Part shown: one piece after another, positions 44,510 through 54,538 of the stretch
Numbering within the stretch: position 1 is the first letter of the stretch
How the letters are laid out: each line of letters begins with the position of its first letter
From: Anaerolineaceae bacterium
GTDB lineage: Bacteria; Chloroflexota; Anaerolineae; Anaerolineales; Anaerolineaceae
Length of the DNA: 64,000 nt
Direction: 5' to 3'
NCBI GenBank assembly: GCA_012839565.1
Contig: DUMZ01000014.1
Location: 1-64,000 of the forward strand
Position numbers and translations under genes: made by a program
The notes under the pieces: model-generated
Databases searched by the model: none
What the model was told of the DNA's origin: nothing
What the model saw: the letters and a program-made list of their open reading frames with translations, nothing else

Positions 44510-47500
44510 TTACACCGAAGGGTTTTGATATTTAGGCTTGTTTAGATAGGCTATGATTTCCTGTAGTCTTGTTTCAAAGCTTTCCAAACCATGTCGGTCT
44601 TCAACAAAACTTAAGCCATTGTCGGATAGCTTTGTCCAGAGAGTTTTGTCTGTATAAGCCTTATAGACGAGATCCGCAAAGATCTGCGGGTCATCACTTT
44701 GCAGGATGTTTTCCCCATCGGTCAAATTCATACCTTCTGTGGCCACAGAACTGGCGACACAAGGCAGACCGTAGCTTAGGCTGGAGACAACTTTGCCTTT
44801 GATGCCAGCCCCAAACCGGAGTGGCGCGATAGACAGGCGGACATTGTCAAAAACATCGCCAAGATCTTCCACGAAGCCAACCAACTCAACACTTGGGGAG
44901 GCATATTGTGAGAAACTCTCAGGCATATTGCTACCCACAATCTTGAATTTCACTCCGGGCAGTTTGCTTTCGATTAAATGCCAAACTTCTTTCACAAAAT
45001 AATCAATCGCGTCGAGATTGGGCGTATGTAAATAACCTCCGACGAAGGCGATATCTTTGCGGGGGTCAAAACCATTTTTCCTGCCTGGAATTTCGCGTGG
45101 CAAGGGCATGACACGCGTTACAAGCTTAGGATAAAGCTCAGCTAAAAGACTCCGTTCATACTCGCTTACCAGTATGGATAAGTCAGCTCTTTCCATCAAA
45201 CCTACTTCTAAGGTTTCAATTTTATTGATGGCATCGTGGTCTACATCTGCGTCATCGCTGGCCAAAGCCGCCGCACGTTTCTCTCGCAGGAAGTGAAGAT
45301 CAACGGTATTAAAAATTACCTTAGCCTGAGGACAGAATTGTTTTATGGCGTTTATGTATATATCAGCGACGGGACCTCGGAATAGCATTACATACTGGAA
45401 GGCTTTCCCATAGGCTTTCAAAAATGTCGCCATGTTGTCGACATAAGGTGGATAGAGACATTGTATTCCCTGACTTTGAAGATCAGTAACATATTTATCT
45501 ATGACTTCGGAGTCGTATGCTGAGTAAAACACTACATCAAAACCCATCTTACGCAAAGATAAGAGATAATTGTAGGTGTCGATGGAGCCTGAATCCGAGT
45601 CGGGTTTGGGCGTGAGATGGTCAATTAGTAAGATACGAGGCTTTTCCTGGTGGTTGAGCTCATACCATTGTGGCGCGTGAGGCGCTTTGTGATTCTTTAG
45701 AACAGTTTCCCATTTGCTCAAAAATTTTTCTTTGTTTATGACCTGGTTTTGTTTCGCGCCACTTGTAAGGTCTGTACCTGAACTAACGCCTTCAAGGTGG
45801 ATGACTTTTGAAAGGGGCTGAACGAGAACTTTATAACCCGCATCTCGCACACGAAAAGCCAAATCGGTGTCTTCATAATAAGCTGGCGCGAAATACGGGT
45901 CAAAACCGTCTAATTTTTGCCACAGTGATAATGGCAGGAAGATAGCCGCACCAGAGCAATAGTCCGTTTCGCGAAGATAGCAATATTCCGGTCTTTTTGG
46001 GTCATCATTGCGGCCATAATTTAAGCCACTGGCATCGTTCCAAATTATTCCGCCAGCTTCCTGTAAGGAACCGTCAGGATAATAGAGTTTCGAACCAAGC
46101 AATCCCGCGTTTGCTTCACGTTTGAAGGTGCTGATGATGCTTTCAAGCCAGCCAGGCATAACAATCGTATCGTTATTTAAAAAGCAGATATATTTACCGC
46201 TGGCATTTTTCGCTGCTTTATTGCAACTGTGCAAGAAACCTAGATTTTCTTCGTTACGGATATATGAGATGTTCTTCAATTGATTTAAGAAGGTTGGGGT
46301 AAGATCAGACGAAGCGTCATCAATGACAATGATTTCGAGTTCGTAACCATCATGGGCGAGAGCCAGAGACTTTAAGCAATCGAGTGTTTTTTCGAGATGG
46401 TTGTAAACAGGGATGATGATGGATATTTTTTCTAATGAATTTGTTTTTTGCTTTGTTTTGAATAACAAAATGTCCAGGCTTTGAATAAGAGAATTTAAGT
46501 CTTTTATATCAGAATGCCCTGAAAGGTCTGTGATGACTGGGGAATGAGAGCGAACAAACTCAACATGATTTGGTATGCTTAAGTCTCTTTCTTCGTAACC
46601 AAGCCCAAGATCAGGTTTGCCTTTTTGGATGTAATCGATGATGGGGTTGATATTAAGCTCAATTAATTCAGGATTTTGCTTGAGATAGCGGTCCAGGTTG
46701 AATTTTGCTGATGGATTACGTCTTTCTTTCCAACCATGGTTGATAAAATGCGTTAGCGGGTCAATATTTGCGTCGCGAATATCAGGGTTCTGTAAGAGAT
46801 AATAGTCAGCATCAAAAAGACCCGATTCAATAATGATGTTTTTTGTATCAGATGAGACTGCTTTTCGTTTGAAGGAAGACAAAAGCTTACTGGCTTTTCT
46901 GATAGGACTTGTTATTTTCCAGGAAGTGCTTGAATATAATTCCTGGAGTAGATGATGACTAAAATCTAATTCGCCTTTTAGTTTATTTATCTCAGTTTCA
47001 TGCTTTAACTTCAATTGGTCCATGGATAAATTCAAGGACTCAATTTTTCCCAAGAGCTTATCATTTTTCTCTTGCAAAATGGAGACTTGCTTTTCTTTAA
47101 ATCGAGCGTATTCATCTAATTGGATATTGATATTTTCTAATGTGTCAACAGGTAAAAGCATATGTTCTTTTTTACCAAGGTCGATTCCTGAAATCTCCTT
47201 ATAAGTATCGATCCATCGGTAACTGTTATTAGATAGTAAGTGTTCGGCCTTTATTTGCTTTTGAGCTCGAAGAGCCAATTGGTGTCTGAGTTGGCAGTCA
47301 GATATCAGTTTTCTTAGGTTTTCTATCCAGCTTTCGAGCGTGTTTTCAGCTAAAAGCCCTGTCTCTTCATGGCGAACAATGCCTTTATAAGGTCTTACAT
47401 TGCTGTAAATTCCTGGGAAGCCATTGACACTGTACTCAAAAAATTTTAACGGGCTTTTTTGTTGATTAAAGTCATTGAATACTAATGGTGCGATGGCAAT

Positions 47501-48214
47501 GTCAGCCTCAAACTCGTGGAAAAAGCTGGCAAAATCAAGATATTCCATTGATTTTGAAGGGATATACGATGCTTTTTTATGTTTTTCTAAGAGCTTGTCT
47601 AACTCAACACCGTAGGAGACAAAATGGACCAAGGGAAATTCATCGAGAACCTGAATAATCGCTGGGGAAACCATCTCCAAATCTGCGCGATGGGTATGTG
47701 TTCCCATATACAATATCTTGATCATATCATCTGGTGATGCTGTTTTTGGTGCCTTAAACCGCCAAAGCTTGTCGTCAAGGAAATTGGGTAACAAATAGAT
47801 GTTTTGGTTTAATGCCTGGAGACTCGCTTTTAACTCTGCGGTTGTGACCGTTATTGCGTCAACATCAATAATGGTTTGGAGTAACGGCAACAAACTTGTG
47901 GCATAATAGCTTGATTTTCTGTCTGGATGAATAGGTGGTAAATCCAGGAGATTGTCATCAAGATCTAAAATGATTGGGATTTTATTTTGTCTGGAATATG
48001 CATGTAGCTTTTGGTAATTTCGATAGTCACGCGAGAAATCACGTTGAATAAGGATAAGCTGAGAAGGCACAATATTTTCAAAACTAAACGCGTCATTTAA
48101 AACATATCGATGAACATTAATGCCTGCTTCCCGTAATGGTGCTAAAATGCGCAGGTATTCCATTGCGGTCGTTTCTATTGTTTTTGTAAAAAAAATGACA
48201 TCTGAAAGTTTCAT
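44510..48214 (-). CDS. Three-transferase fusion protein (GT4-like, GT2, GT4)
   Basis: The 1234-residue protein combines three transferase domains. Residues 1-345 form a GT-B-like domain (LDLDDNLLD at 83, KSPLKFFEYS at 253) homologous to the C-terminal half of the upstream protein. A coiled coil (about 355-427) ends in SSTSWKITSPIR (428-439). The FDxxYY/DPLxHF module spans 464-535. A GT2 domain spans about 596-810 (DDASSD at 632, NND at 680-682, YEDTD at 780-784). A second GT-B/GT4 domain spans 862-1225 (RFGAGIKGKV near 1133). Such a protein could add two or three sugars in sequence. It lies 10 bases after the upstream stop. Confidence 0.85.
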   Translation of the reverse strand: MKLSDVIFFTKTIETTAMEYLRILAPLREAGINVHRYVLNDAFSFENIVPSQLILIQRDFSRDYRNYQKLHAYSRQNKIPIILDLDDNLLDLPPIHPDRKSSYYATSLLPLLQTIIDVDAITVTTAELKASLQALNQNIYLLPNFLDDKLWRFKAPKTASPDDMIKILYMGTHTHRADLEMVSPAIIQVLDEFPLVHFVSYGVELDKLLEKHKKASYIPSKSMEYLDFASFFHEFEADIAIAPLVFNDFNQQKSPLKFFEYSVNGFPGIYSNVRPYKGIVRHEETGLLAENTLESWIENLRKLISDCQLRHQLALRAQKQIKAEHLLSNNSYRWIDTYKEISGIDLGKKEHMLLPVDTLENINIQLDEYARFKEKQVSILQEKNDKLLGKIESLNLSMDQLKLKHETEINKLKGELDFSHHLLQELYSSTSWKITSPIRKASKLLSSFKRKAVSSDTKNIIIESGLFDADYYLLQNPDIRDANIDPLTHFINHGWKERRNPSAKFNLDRYLKQNPELIELNINPIIDYIQKGKPDLGLGYEERDLSIPNHVEFVRSHSPVITDLSGHSDIKDLNSLIQSLDILLFKTKQKTNSLEKISIIIPVYNHLEKTLDCLKSLALAHDGYELEIIVIDDASSDLTPTFLNQLKNISYIRNEENLGFLHSCNKAAKNASGKYICFLNNDTIVMPGWLESIISTFKREANAGLLGSKLYYPDGSLQEAGGIIWNDASGLNYGRNDDPKRPEYCYLRETDYCSGAAIFLPLSLWQKLDGFDPYFAPAYYEDTDLAFRVRDAGYKVLVQPLSKVIHLEGVSSGTDLTSGAKQNQVINKEKFLSKWETVLKNHKAPHAPQWYELNHQEKPRILLIDHLTPKPDSDSGSIDTYNYLLSLRKMGFDVVFYSAYDSEVIDKYVTDLQSQGIQCLYPPYVDNMATFLKAYGKAFQYVMLFRGPVADIYINAIKQFCPQAKVIFNTVDLHFLREKRAAALASDDADVDHDAINKIETLEVGLMERADLSILVSEYERSLLAELYPKLVTRVMPLPREIPGRKNGFDPRKDIAFVGGYLHTPNLDAIDYFVKEVWHLIESKLPGVKFKIVGSNMPESFSQYASPSVELVGFVEDLGDVFDNVRLSIAPLRFGAGIKGKVVSSLSYGLPCVASSVATEGMNLTDGENILQSDDPQIFADLVYKAYTDKTLWTKLSDNGLSFVEDRHGLESFETRLQEIIAYLNKPKYQNPSV

Positions 48215-48224
48215 TGCAAAACCT

Positions 48225-50273
48225 TTATCTTTTTCTAATGAGTTCGGATAATCTGCGAAGTGGGCGCGTTATTTTCCAGCTGGTGCTTGATTTGAACATC
48301 TCAATTTCAGTTCGGGCATTTTTTAAAGAAGCTTTTGTTTCTGAAAGCTCGTTTAATATTTTGTAATAATTAACTTCATCATTCGATTCCAAAACGCTTA
48401 CGAGTGATTTTTGCAAATAACTGGTTTGGGCAGATTTTGTCGCTCGGTCAATAATTTGATCTGGAACAATTCCGCCAATGATATCATTCAAAGAGTGAAT
48501 GTTCCTACTCAGCAAGTATTGCTTTTCGACCTTGCTTTGGGCTGCCATCGCCATGTTATGGCGAAGTTCTGGTTTGAGAATGAGTTCTTTAAGACAACTA
48601 AACCAATCTGCATGACTGTTGGCTAAAAAGCCATCCACACCGTGGTTGATGGTGGCTTTAAAGGAGCCCATAGCCCCATAAACTCCGGGAACACCTATGG
48701 CACTATATTCAAAGAATTTAAGGGGGCTTTTACAAGCATTGTATAAATTATCGATTAATGGTGCGATAAAAATATCAGCATTTAGCCTTTGACAAAACTC
48801 AGCATAGTCTTTATGTTCAGTTGGTGGCAGAGCTTTCCAGGAAACACCAGGGATACCTTCCAAACACTTTGGCGTGGATGTGCCAATAATCTCAAATTGC
48901 AGATTGGAACTGTAATTTGTAAGGATTTGCTTGATGACGGGGGCGATTGAATCTAAATCAGCCTGGTCATTTTCATTGCCAATAAAGCATATGCGAATGA
49001 TGTCTTTTTCTTTTGGCGTTACAGGCTTTAGCTCCCAAACCTGGTCATCCAGGTAGTTTGGGAAGACAGTGGTGTTGGGGTTAAATGGAGCCAGGACTTC
49101 TTGTAGCTTGGGTGTTGATGTGATAAGCAAATCAGCATCCAACAAAGCTGAGATTGAAGGAATTATTGCTTTATCATCTTTATTTTCGGCTGATGAATCA
49201 AACAAAAGTTCATCGACATCATAAATCATTGGACGATGATATTTTAACGATGCTTGATGAAGCCTAAAATAATCCGCATAGCCTCTTTGAAATTTGCCCT
49301 GAAAAATAAGTGCATCTCCGCTATCAACTTGCTCAGGCGAATATTTACCATCAGTGACGCCATCAATGATTTTTACACCAGCCAAGTGATAAGGCCTTGT
49401 AATTCTATATGTTTCACTAGCTTTTGTTTCATTTAAGTCTCTGTAAAAGACCAAGGTTCCCATATTTTTAAGCCTAAACGCTGTGGGTAAACCTATAAAG
49501 CGTATGGTTTGATATGGGTTTGGATCAGAAACCTGAGCGTCTTCATTGATTGCTTTAATTTCATAGCCTTGCAAGGAATTAATAAGGCCAAAGAAGCGTT
49601 CCAAGCCGTGAGCAAGTGTGAAATCTGCCGGGATGGGTTCTTCGTCAAATTCAGATGACTCAATCATGACATCAAGAAAAGGCTTGAAAACATCTGGTCT
49701 GCACCAGAACATGGTGGATGCGCTAAAAAAGAATCTTTCAGGCACTTCACCAGGATAACCAAATCTTTGCATCAGACCTTTAAGGATGGTACTGTTACCC
49801 CCCATATAGAAACGAGATTCGACCACATGCCCTTCTGGCCCGATTATGCCAAGTTTTGGATTATCTTTAAAGGCTTGTTTTACTGTTTTAACTAAATCTG
49901 GTGACCCGATCAGTTTTTCATAAAGGTCTTGTCGCCAGTTGTTACCATGAGCCATGTGGACAGACTTTTTCGTATGTACTTTAACCAGATATTCATAGTT
50001 TAATGGAATGATCTTTTTGAGGATTTCCAAAAACGGCAAAATATCTCGCCCCCTGTTTATGAAGGGGATAATTACAGCGTTTGGGAAAGTTTTTGACAGT
50101 TTGCTTAAAAGTTGTGGCTGATTTTCGGGAGCGGTGATGTAAAGGTCGTAGTCAGTTCCCAGGTTTTTTAAATTATCCGATAACTCATCCACTAAATCCG
50201 CATAAAATGCATGAACAACTACCGCAGTGTCGTTTCTCTTTTGCCAGATTTGCTTTGATTTACTTTTATCCAT
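48225..50273 (-). CDS. RgpF-like rhamnan synthesis protein fused to a GT4-like domain
   Basis: The 682-residue protein has an N-terminal RgpF domain (about 15-260), with the diagnostic FINRGRDILPFL (71-82), YEYLVKVHTKKS (93-104) and WRQDLYEKL blocks. A GT-B-like domain (about 290-600) contains YDVDELLFD and KSPLKFFEYS. A short coiled coil (612-660) ends in SSTSWKITRPLR (662-673). RgpF acts in rhamnose-glucose polysaccharide synthesis of streptococci. Together with the dTDP-rhamnose genes next door this strongly suggests a rhamnose-containing surface glycan. A TTG upstream is in frame, but the ATG at 50273 is preferred. Confidence 0.85.
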   Translation of the reverse strand: MDKSKSKQIWQKRNDTAVVVHAFYADLVDELSDNLKNLGTDYDLYITAPENQPQLLSKLSKTFPNAVIIPFINRGRDILPFLEILKKIIPLNYEYLVKVHTKKSVHMAHGNNWRQDLYEKLIGSPDLVKTVKQAFKDNPKLGIIGPEGHVVESRFYMGGNSTILKGLMQRFGYPGEVPERFFFSASTMFWCRPDVFKPFLDVMIESSEFDEEPIPADFTLAHGLERFFGLINSLQGYEIKAINEDAQVSDPNPYQTIRFIGLPTAFRLKNMGTLVFYRDLNETKASETYRITRPYHLAGVKIIDGVTDGKYSPEQVDSGDALIFQGKFQRGYADYFRLHQASLKYHRPMIYDVDELLFDSSAENKDDKAIIPSISALLDADLLITSTPKLQEVLAPFNPNTTVFPNYLDDQVWELKPVTPKEKDIIRICFIGNENDQADLDSIAPVIKQILTNYSSNLQFEIIGTSTPKCLEGIPGVSWKALPPTEHKDYAEFCQRLNADIFIAPLIDNLYNACKSPLKFFEYSAIGVPGVYGAMGSFKATINHGVDGFLANSHADWFSCLKELILKPELRHNMAMAAQSKVEKQYLLSRNIHSLNDIIGGIVPDQIIDRATKSAQTSYLQKSLVSVLESNDEVNYYKILNELSETKASLKNARTEIEMFKSSTSWKITRPLRRLSELIRKR

Positions 50274-50353
50274 TTTTGTTCCCAAAACCGCGTATCGCTA
50301 TTTGAATAAAGAAAGATCCTTCTTAGGTTTTTAGCGTAAGAGCAAATAAGTTT

Positions 50354-51244
50354 TTATCTGCCCGAGTTTTCCATCATAAACTTCAAAGATGTCTTCCAGC
50401 AAGCATGGCGCAACCCAAAAGTATTGTAGAGTTTATCGCAGTTAAGGCGCGAGATTAGCGGACGGGTGGCGGGTGTGGGGAATTCGTCGCTTTTGGCGCG
50501 TTCAAGGGTCTTGACCGTTTGCTCTTCTCTGCGCAGGTCGTTGGCGAGGATTTCCTCTGCCCACTCATAGCGGCTGCATGAGCCACTGCCAACGCTGTGA
50601 TAAACGCCACGACGTTCCTGTAACCACTCGATGGGGTGTTCGAATATCTTTGCCAGTATCTGCGAGCTGACTTCAGCCAAAGTGCGTGAACTGGTGGGGT
50701 TGCTGATTTGGTCATCCACCACGCGCAACACTTCCTGCTGGCGTGCCCATTGCAGCACTTTTGTCACAAAACCGCCCTGGCGCATGGAGTAGACCCACGC
50801 CACGCGCTGAATAATAACTGGCGCGTTGGTGGACATGACTGCTAAGTCACCCTCCAGTTTGCTCTGTCCATACACATTGAGCGGATTTGGGGTGTCGGTT
50901 TCGACGTAAGGCTTGCCATCGCTACTGCCAAAAACATAGTCGGTGGAATAATACAGGTAGGGGATTTGCAGACGTTCGGCTTCTTCCGCAAGGACTAGTG
51001 GCGCGTCGCGGTTGATTGCCATCGCCAGGTCAACTTCGCTTTCGGCCTTATCCACCGCGGTGTAAGCTGCGGGGTTGACGATGACATCCGGCTTGTGTTC
51101 GCGCACAAGGTCGCGCAAGCTGAGTGGCTTGGCAAAGTCAACTTCTGGATAGTCCAGCGGGATGACCTGACCTAAAGATGATAGCGTCTGTTGGAGTTCC
51201 CAGCCCAACTGCCCATTTTTGGCAAAAAGCAAAATGCGTTTCAT
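50354..51244 (-). CDS. rfbD: dTDP-4-dehydrorhamnose reductase
   Basis: This 296-residue SDR enzyme catalyses the last step to dTDP-L-rhamnose, NADPH-dependent reduction at C4. It carries KNGQLGWEL at about 9-17 (the family GxxGQLG loop with Lys-Asn), YYSTDYVFGS, the catalytic NVYGQSKLEGD and RVAWVYS. The start is set at the ATG directly after the rfbA stop (TAGCATG), because an in-frame ATG six codons earlier lies inside rfbA. It completes the four-gene pathway in this operon. Confidence 0.93.
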   Translation of the reverse strand: MKRILLFAKNGQLGWELQQTLSSLGQVIPLDYPEVDFAKPLSLRDLVREHKPDVIVNPAAYTAVDKAESEVDLAMAINRDAPLVLAEEAERLQIPYLYYSTDYVFGSSDGKPYVETDTPNPLNVYGQSKLEGDLAVMSTNAPVIIQRVAWVYSMRQGGFVTKVLQWARQQEVLRVVDDQISNPTSSRTLAEVSSQILAKIFEHPIEWLQERRGVYHSVGSGSCSRYEWAEEILANDLRREEQTVKTLERAKSDEFPTPATRPLISRLNCDKLYNTFGLRHACWKTSLKFMMENSGR

Positions 51245-51245
51245 G

Positions 51246-52121
51246 CTATGAAATTTCTCCATTTGCCAGGCGCATCAGGTATTGTCCGTAATCGTTGCTG
51301 ATGGTTTCTTGCGCGCAGGCGATGAGCCCTTCTTTGTCAATAAAGCCCATGCGGTAGGCAATTTCCTCAACACAGGAAATCATCATGCCCTGGCGGTCTT
51401 CAACGGCTTGCACGTAGTTGCTCGCCTGGAGCAGGCTTTGGTGGGTGCCGGCATCCAGCCAGGCAATGCCCCGGCCAAGCACCTTGACCTGCAAGGTGCC
51501 TTCACTCAGATAGCGCTTGTTGATGTCAGTGATTTCAATTTCGCCACGGGGGGATGGCTCAAGTTCTTTCGCGTACTGAACCACGTTTTTATCGTAGAAA
51601 TAAATACCCGGCACAGCATAATTTGAGCGGGGTTTAGCTGGCTTTTCTTCAAGGCTGATAGCTTTGAAGTTTTCGTCAAACTCCACCACGCCATAGCGTT
51701 CTGGGTCGCGTACAGGGTAAGCGAAAACGACAGCGCCTTCTTCAATGGCGGCGGCACTGCGTAAAATGTCAGGCATGCCATGACCGAAGAAGATGTTATC
51801 ACCCAAAATCAAACAGGCCTGATCGCCATCAAGGAACTCTTCACCGACGATGAAAGCATCTGCCAAACCACGCGGTTCGGTTTGAATGGCATATTCAAAA
51901 CTCAAACCCCATTGCGAGCCATCCTTAAGCAGGCGCTTGAAAAGGAATTGCTCTTCGGGGGTGGTGATGATTAATATTTCGCGAATACCCGCCAACATCA
52001 GCATAGATAGCGGGTAATAGATCATAGGTTTATCGTAAACAGGCAGAAGCTGCTTGCTTACCGGGATAGTTAATGGATATAGTCGGGTGCCTTTACCGCC
52101 GGCGAGAATGATGCCTTTCAT
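51246..52121 (-). CDS. rfbA: Glucose-1-phosphate thymidylyltransferase
   Basis: The 291-residue enzyme makes dTDP-glucose from dTTP and glucose-1-phosphate, the entry step of the dTDP-rhamnose pathway. It has the nucleotide loop [13 protein letters not shown] (6-18), [13 protein letters not shown], the LGDNIFFG metal-binding region (about 108-115), SLEEKP, and [10 protein letters not shown]. Length is that of long RmlA proteins. It starts 2 bases after rfbB. Confidence 0.96.
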   Translation of the reverse strand: MKGIILAGGKGTRLYPLTIPVSKQLLPVYDKPMIYYPLSMLMLAGIREILIITTPEEQFLFKRLLKDGSQWGLSFEYAIQTEPRGLADAFIVGEEFLDGDQACLILGDNIFFGHGMPDILRSAAAIEEGAVVFAYPVRDPERYGVVEFDENFKAISLEEKPAKPRSNYAVPGIYFYDKNVVQYAKELEPSPRGEIEITDINKRYLSEGTLQVKVLGRGIAWLDAGTHQSLLQASNYVQAVEDRQGMMISCVEEIAYRMGFIDKEGLIACAQETISNDYGQYLMRLANGEIS

Positions 52122-52123
52122 GT

Positions 52124-53203
52124 TTATGCCTTTCTTTCTCCGTAGTTTTTGTTGAGCCAGGTATCATAGTCTGAATGTTTCACAATTGCAGATATCCACT
52201 CCGGGTTATCAAGATACCATTTAATGGTATCCACCAGGCCTTGTTGTAAGTTGTGGGTGGGTGCCCAGCCGAGTTCACTGTTGATTTTATCAATGGTGAT
52301 ATCGTAACGTCGGTCGTGACCAGGACGGTCGGTGACGTAAGTGATAAGTTGTTCGTGAGGTGTAAACTCTGAATCTGGCAGGAGCTGATCCAAAATACTG
52401 CAAATCGTTTTAACGATTTCAATGTTTGGGGGTTGGTTATTGCCACCGATGCAATAGGTTTCTCCGGGGCGTCCCTGGGTAGCGACCATCCAAATGCCCT
52501 GGCAATGGTCATCCACATAGAGCCAGTCACGGATTTGCATGCCGTCACCATATATAGGCAAGGGCTTGCCACTTACCGCGTTGAGAATCATCAGCGGAAT
52601 GAGTTTTTCAGGGAATTGACGGGGTCCGTAGTTGTTGGTGCAATTACTGATGCTGATGGGTAGACCGTAGGTTTCAGCATAAGCGCGCACGAAATGGTCA
52701 CTGGCAGCTTTTGACGCGGCATAGGGCGACCGCGGAGCATAGGGGGTGTCTTCTTGGAAAGGCGGATCTTCTGGCGTGAGTGTGCCAAAGACTTCGTCGG
52801 TGCTCACGTGGTGGAAGCGGCATTGTTCAAGCGGCACGATTTTATCCACCAGCCAGGCGCGTCGGGCGGCTTCAAGCAAAACAAATGTGCCCACAACATT
52901 GGTGTCCACAAAAACGCCGGGATTGAGAATCGAGCGGTCTACATGTGACTCCGCGGCGAAATGAATCACGGTGTCAATTTTATGTTCAGCAAAAAGCCTG
53001 TCAATCAGTTCGCGGTCTGTGATTTGGCCTTGAACAAAAAAGTGTCGTTCAGGCGCGGAAAGGTCTTTAAGGTTCTCCAGGCTTCCAGCGTAGGTCAAAG
53101 CGTCTAAGTTAACGATAAAAACGTCATCATGATTCTTCAAAAGGTAATGAACGAAGTTGGAACCGATAAATCCAGCTCCGCCAGTGACTAAGACTTTTTT
53201 CAT
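52124..53203 (-). CDS. rfbB: dTDP-glucose 4,6-dehydratase
   Basis: This 359-residue extended SDR converts dTDP-glucose to dTDP-4-keto-6-deoxyglucose. The NAD loop is [11 protein letters not shown] (7-17), [10 protein letters not shown] follows near 82, HVSTDEVFG contains the catalytic Asp-Glu pair, and [10 protein letters not shown] is the catalytic Tyr-Lys region. The C-terminus contains [13 protein letters not shown]. The start overlaps the rfbC stop (ATGA). Confidence 0.96.
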   Translation of the reverse strand: MKKVLVTGGAGFIGSNFVHYLLKNHDDVFIVNLDALTYAGSLENLKDLSAPERHFFVQGQITDRELIDRLFAEHKIDTVIHFAAESHVDRSILNPGVFVDTNVVGTFVLLEAARRAWLVDKIVPLEQCRFHHVSTDEVFGTLTPEDPPFQEDTPYAPRSPYAASKAASDHFVRAYAETYGLPISISNCTNNYGPRQFPEKLIPLMILNAVSGKPLPIYGDGMQIRDWLYVDDHCQGIWMVATQGRPGETYCIGGNNQPPNIEIVKTICSILDQLLPDSEFTPHEQLITYVTDRPGHDRRYDITIDKINSELGWAPTHNLQQGLVDTIKWYLDNPEWISAIVKHSDYDTWLNKNYGERKA

Positions 53204-53790
53204 TTGATCTCCTCACAAGGTGGTTTTGCCGACCATCCGATCGGATATGTTTCTGCGTTGTTTGTTAGTGTGGGTGCGTCAGAATCTTTTTGGGACAATG
53301 TTGGGGGATGTCCGTTTATTAAGGGCCATTTGATGCCGATGGAAGGGTCATCCCAGCGCAGGCTGCGGTCCCATTCTGGCGCGTAATAATCAGTGGCTTT
53401 GTAAAGCACTTCAGCCCATTCGCTTAGCACATATAAGCCATGCGCAAATCCGGGGGGAATCCAAAGCTGATGGCGGTTTTCAGCACTTAAGATTGTGCCA
53501 ACCCATTTACCAAAAGTAGGAGACCCCTGGCGAAGGTCAACCGCGACGTCAAAAAATTCGCCAACCGCGGCACGCACCAGTTTGCCTTGCGCTTGTTTTA
53601 TTTGATAATGTAACCCTCGCAAAATGCCCTGGCTTGAGCCACTGTGGTTATCTTGAACAAAGTCAAAATCAGCGACGTGCTCTCTAAACTGATTGTCGCG
53701 GAAGGTTTCTAAAAAGAAACCACGATGGTCACCAAAAACTTTGGGCACCAGTAAGACAACTTCGGGGATTTCGAGTGGGATAAAGTCCAT
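53200..53790 (-). CDS. rfbC: dTDP-4-dehydrorhamnose 3,5-epimerase
   Basis: The 196-residue cupin enzyme inverts C3 and C5 to give dTDP-4-keto-L-rhamnose. DHRGFFLETFR (about 20-30), the catalytic His in RGLHYQ, and PPGFAHG with the YKATDYYAPEWDR segment are all present. The start was moved to the ATG one base after the ABC ATPase stop (TAGCATG), which matches the family N-terminus; an in-frame ATG lies inside the upstream gene. The C-terminus extends by about 20 residues. Confidence 0.94.
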   Translation of the reverse strand: MDFIPLEIPEVVLLVPKVFGDHRGFFLETFRDNQFREHVADFDFVQDNHSGSSQGILRGLHYQIKQAQGKLVRAAVGEFFDVAVDLRQGSPTFGKWVGTILSAENRHQLWIPPGFAHGLYVLSEWAEVLYKATDYYAPEWDRSLRWDDPSIGIKWPLINGHPPTLSQKDSDAPTLTNNAETYPIGWSAKPPCEEIK

Positions 53791-53791
53791 G

Positions 53792-54538
53792 CTAGTGAGC
53801 GCCTTCCCTGTATTTGGCAACGACTTCTTCTGCATTGCCCATGTGAATTAATTTTCCATGGTCAAGCCAGGCGGCGCGATTACACATTCCTGCGATTAAG
53901 TCTAAGTTATGTGAGACCATTAAAACTGTAGCGCCGTTCTCACGAAAACCAGCAATTCGGTCAGTGCATTTACGTTGAAATGCCTCATCACCCACGCTCA
54001 AGATTTCATCCACAATTAAGATTTCAGGTTGATGCGCGGTAGCAACCGCGAAGCCGAGCCGGGCGTACATGCCCGAAGAATAAGTGCGAATTGGCGCGTC
54101 GATAAATTCAGCCAATTCCGAGAATTCAACGATTTCATCAAAAACCTGGTTCATCTCATCATGGCTGTAACCGAGAAGCGCGCCATTTAAAAACACATTC
54201 TCGCGGCCACTTAGTTCAGGATGGAAGCCCGCGCCAAGTTCCAAAAGGGGTGCAATTTTGCCATAAATGCGCACACGACCTGTGGTTGGTCGCAAAACCT
54301 TTGAGATTACTTTTAAGAGCGTGCTCTTGCCTGCGCCATTATCGCCAACAATGCCAAATACTTCCCCTTGCTGGATATTGAGATCCAGGTCTTTTATCGC
54401 CCAAAATTCACGATGTTTCAAGCGACGCTGTAAAAGACGAATCGCATACTCCTTTAAGGTGCCGATGCGCTCACTCGGGAGACGATAGCGCACGGAAACA
54501 TTCTCTAAAATAATGGCAGGCTTAGATTCTGTAGGCAT
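53792..54538 (-). CDS. Polysaccharide ABC exporter, ATP-binding protein
   Basis: The 248-residue ATPase energises export of a lipid-linked polysaccharide (Wzt/TagH type). Walker A is GDNGAGKSTLL, the signature motif is RTYSSGMYARLGFA, Walker B is EILIVDEIL, and MVSHNLDLI contains the switch His. The protein ends soon after the nucleotide domain, so it lacks the C-terminal glycan-recognition domain of chain-terminated O-antigen Wzt proteins. Several start codons are possible (54544 is another); 54538 fits a GGA five bases upstream. The reading frame overlaps the permease gene end. Confidence 0.9.
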   Translation of the reverse strand: MPTESKPAIILENVSVRYRLPSERIGTLKEYAIRLLQRRLKHREFWAIKDLDLNIQQGEVFGIVGDNGAGKSTLLKVISKVLRPTTGRVRIYGKIAPLLELGAGFHPELSGRENVFLNGALLGYSHDEMNQVFDEIVEFSELAEFIDAPIRTYSSGMYARLGFAVATAHQPEILIVDEILSVGDEAFQRKCTDRIAGFRENGATVLMVSHNLDLIAGMCNRAAWLDHGKLIHMGNAEEVVAKYREGAH

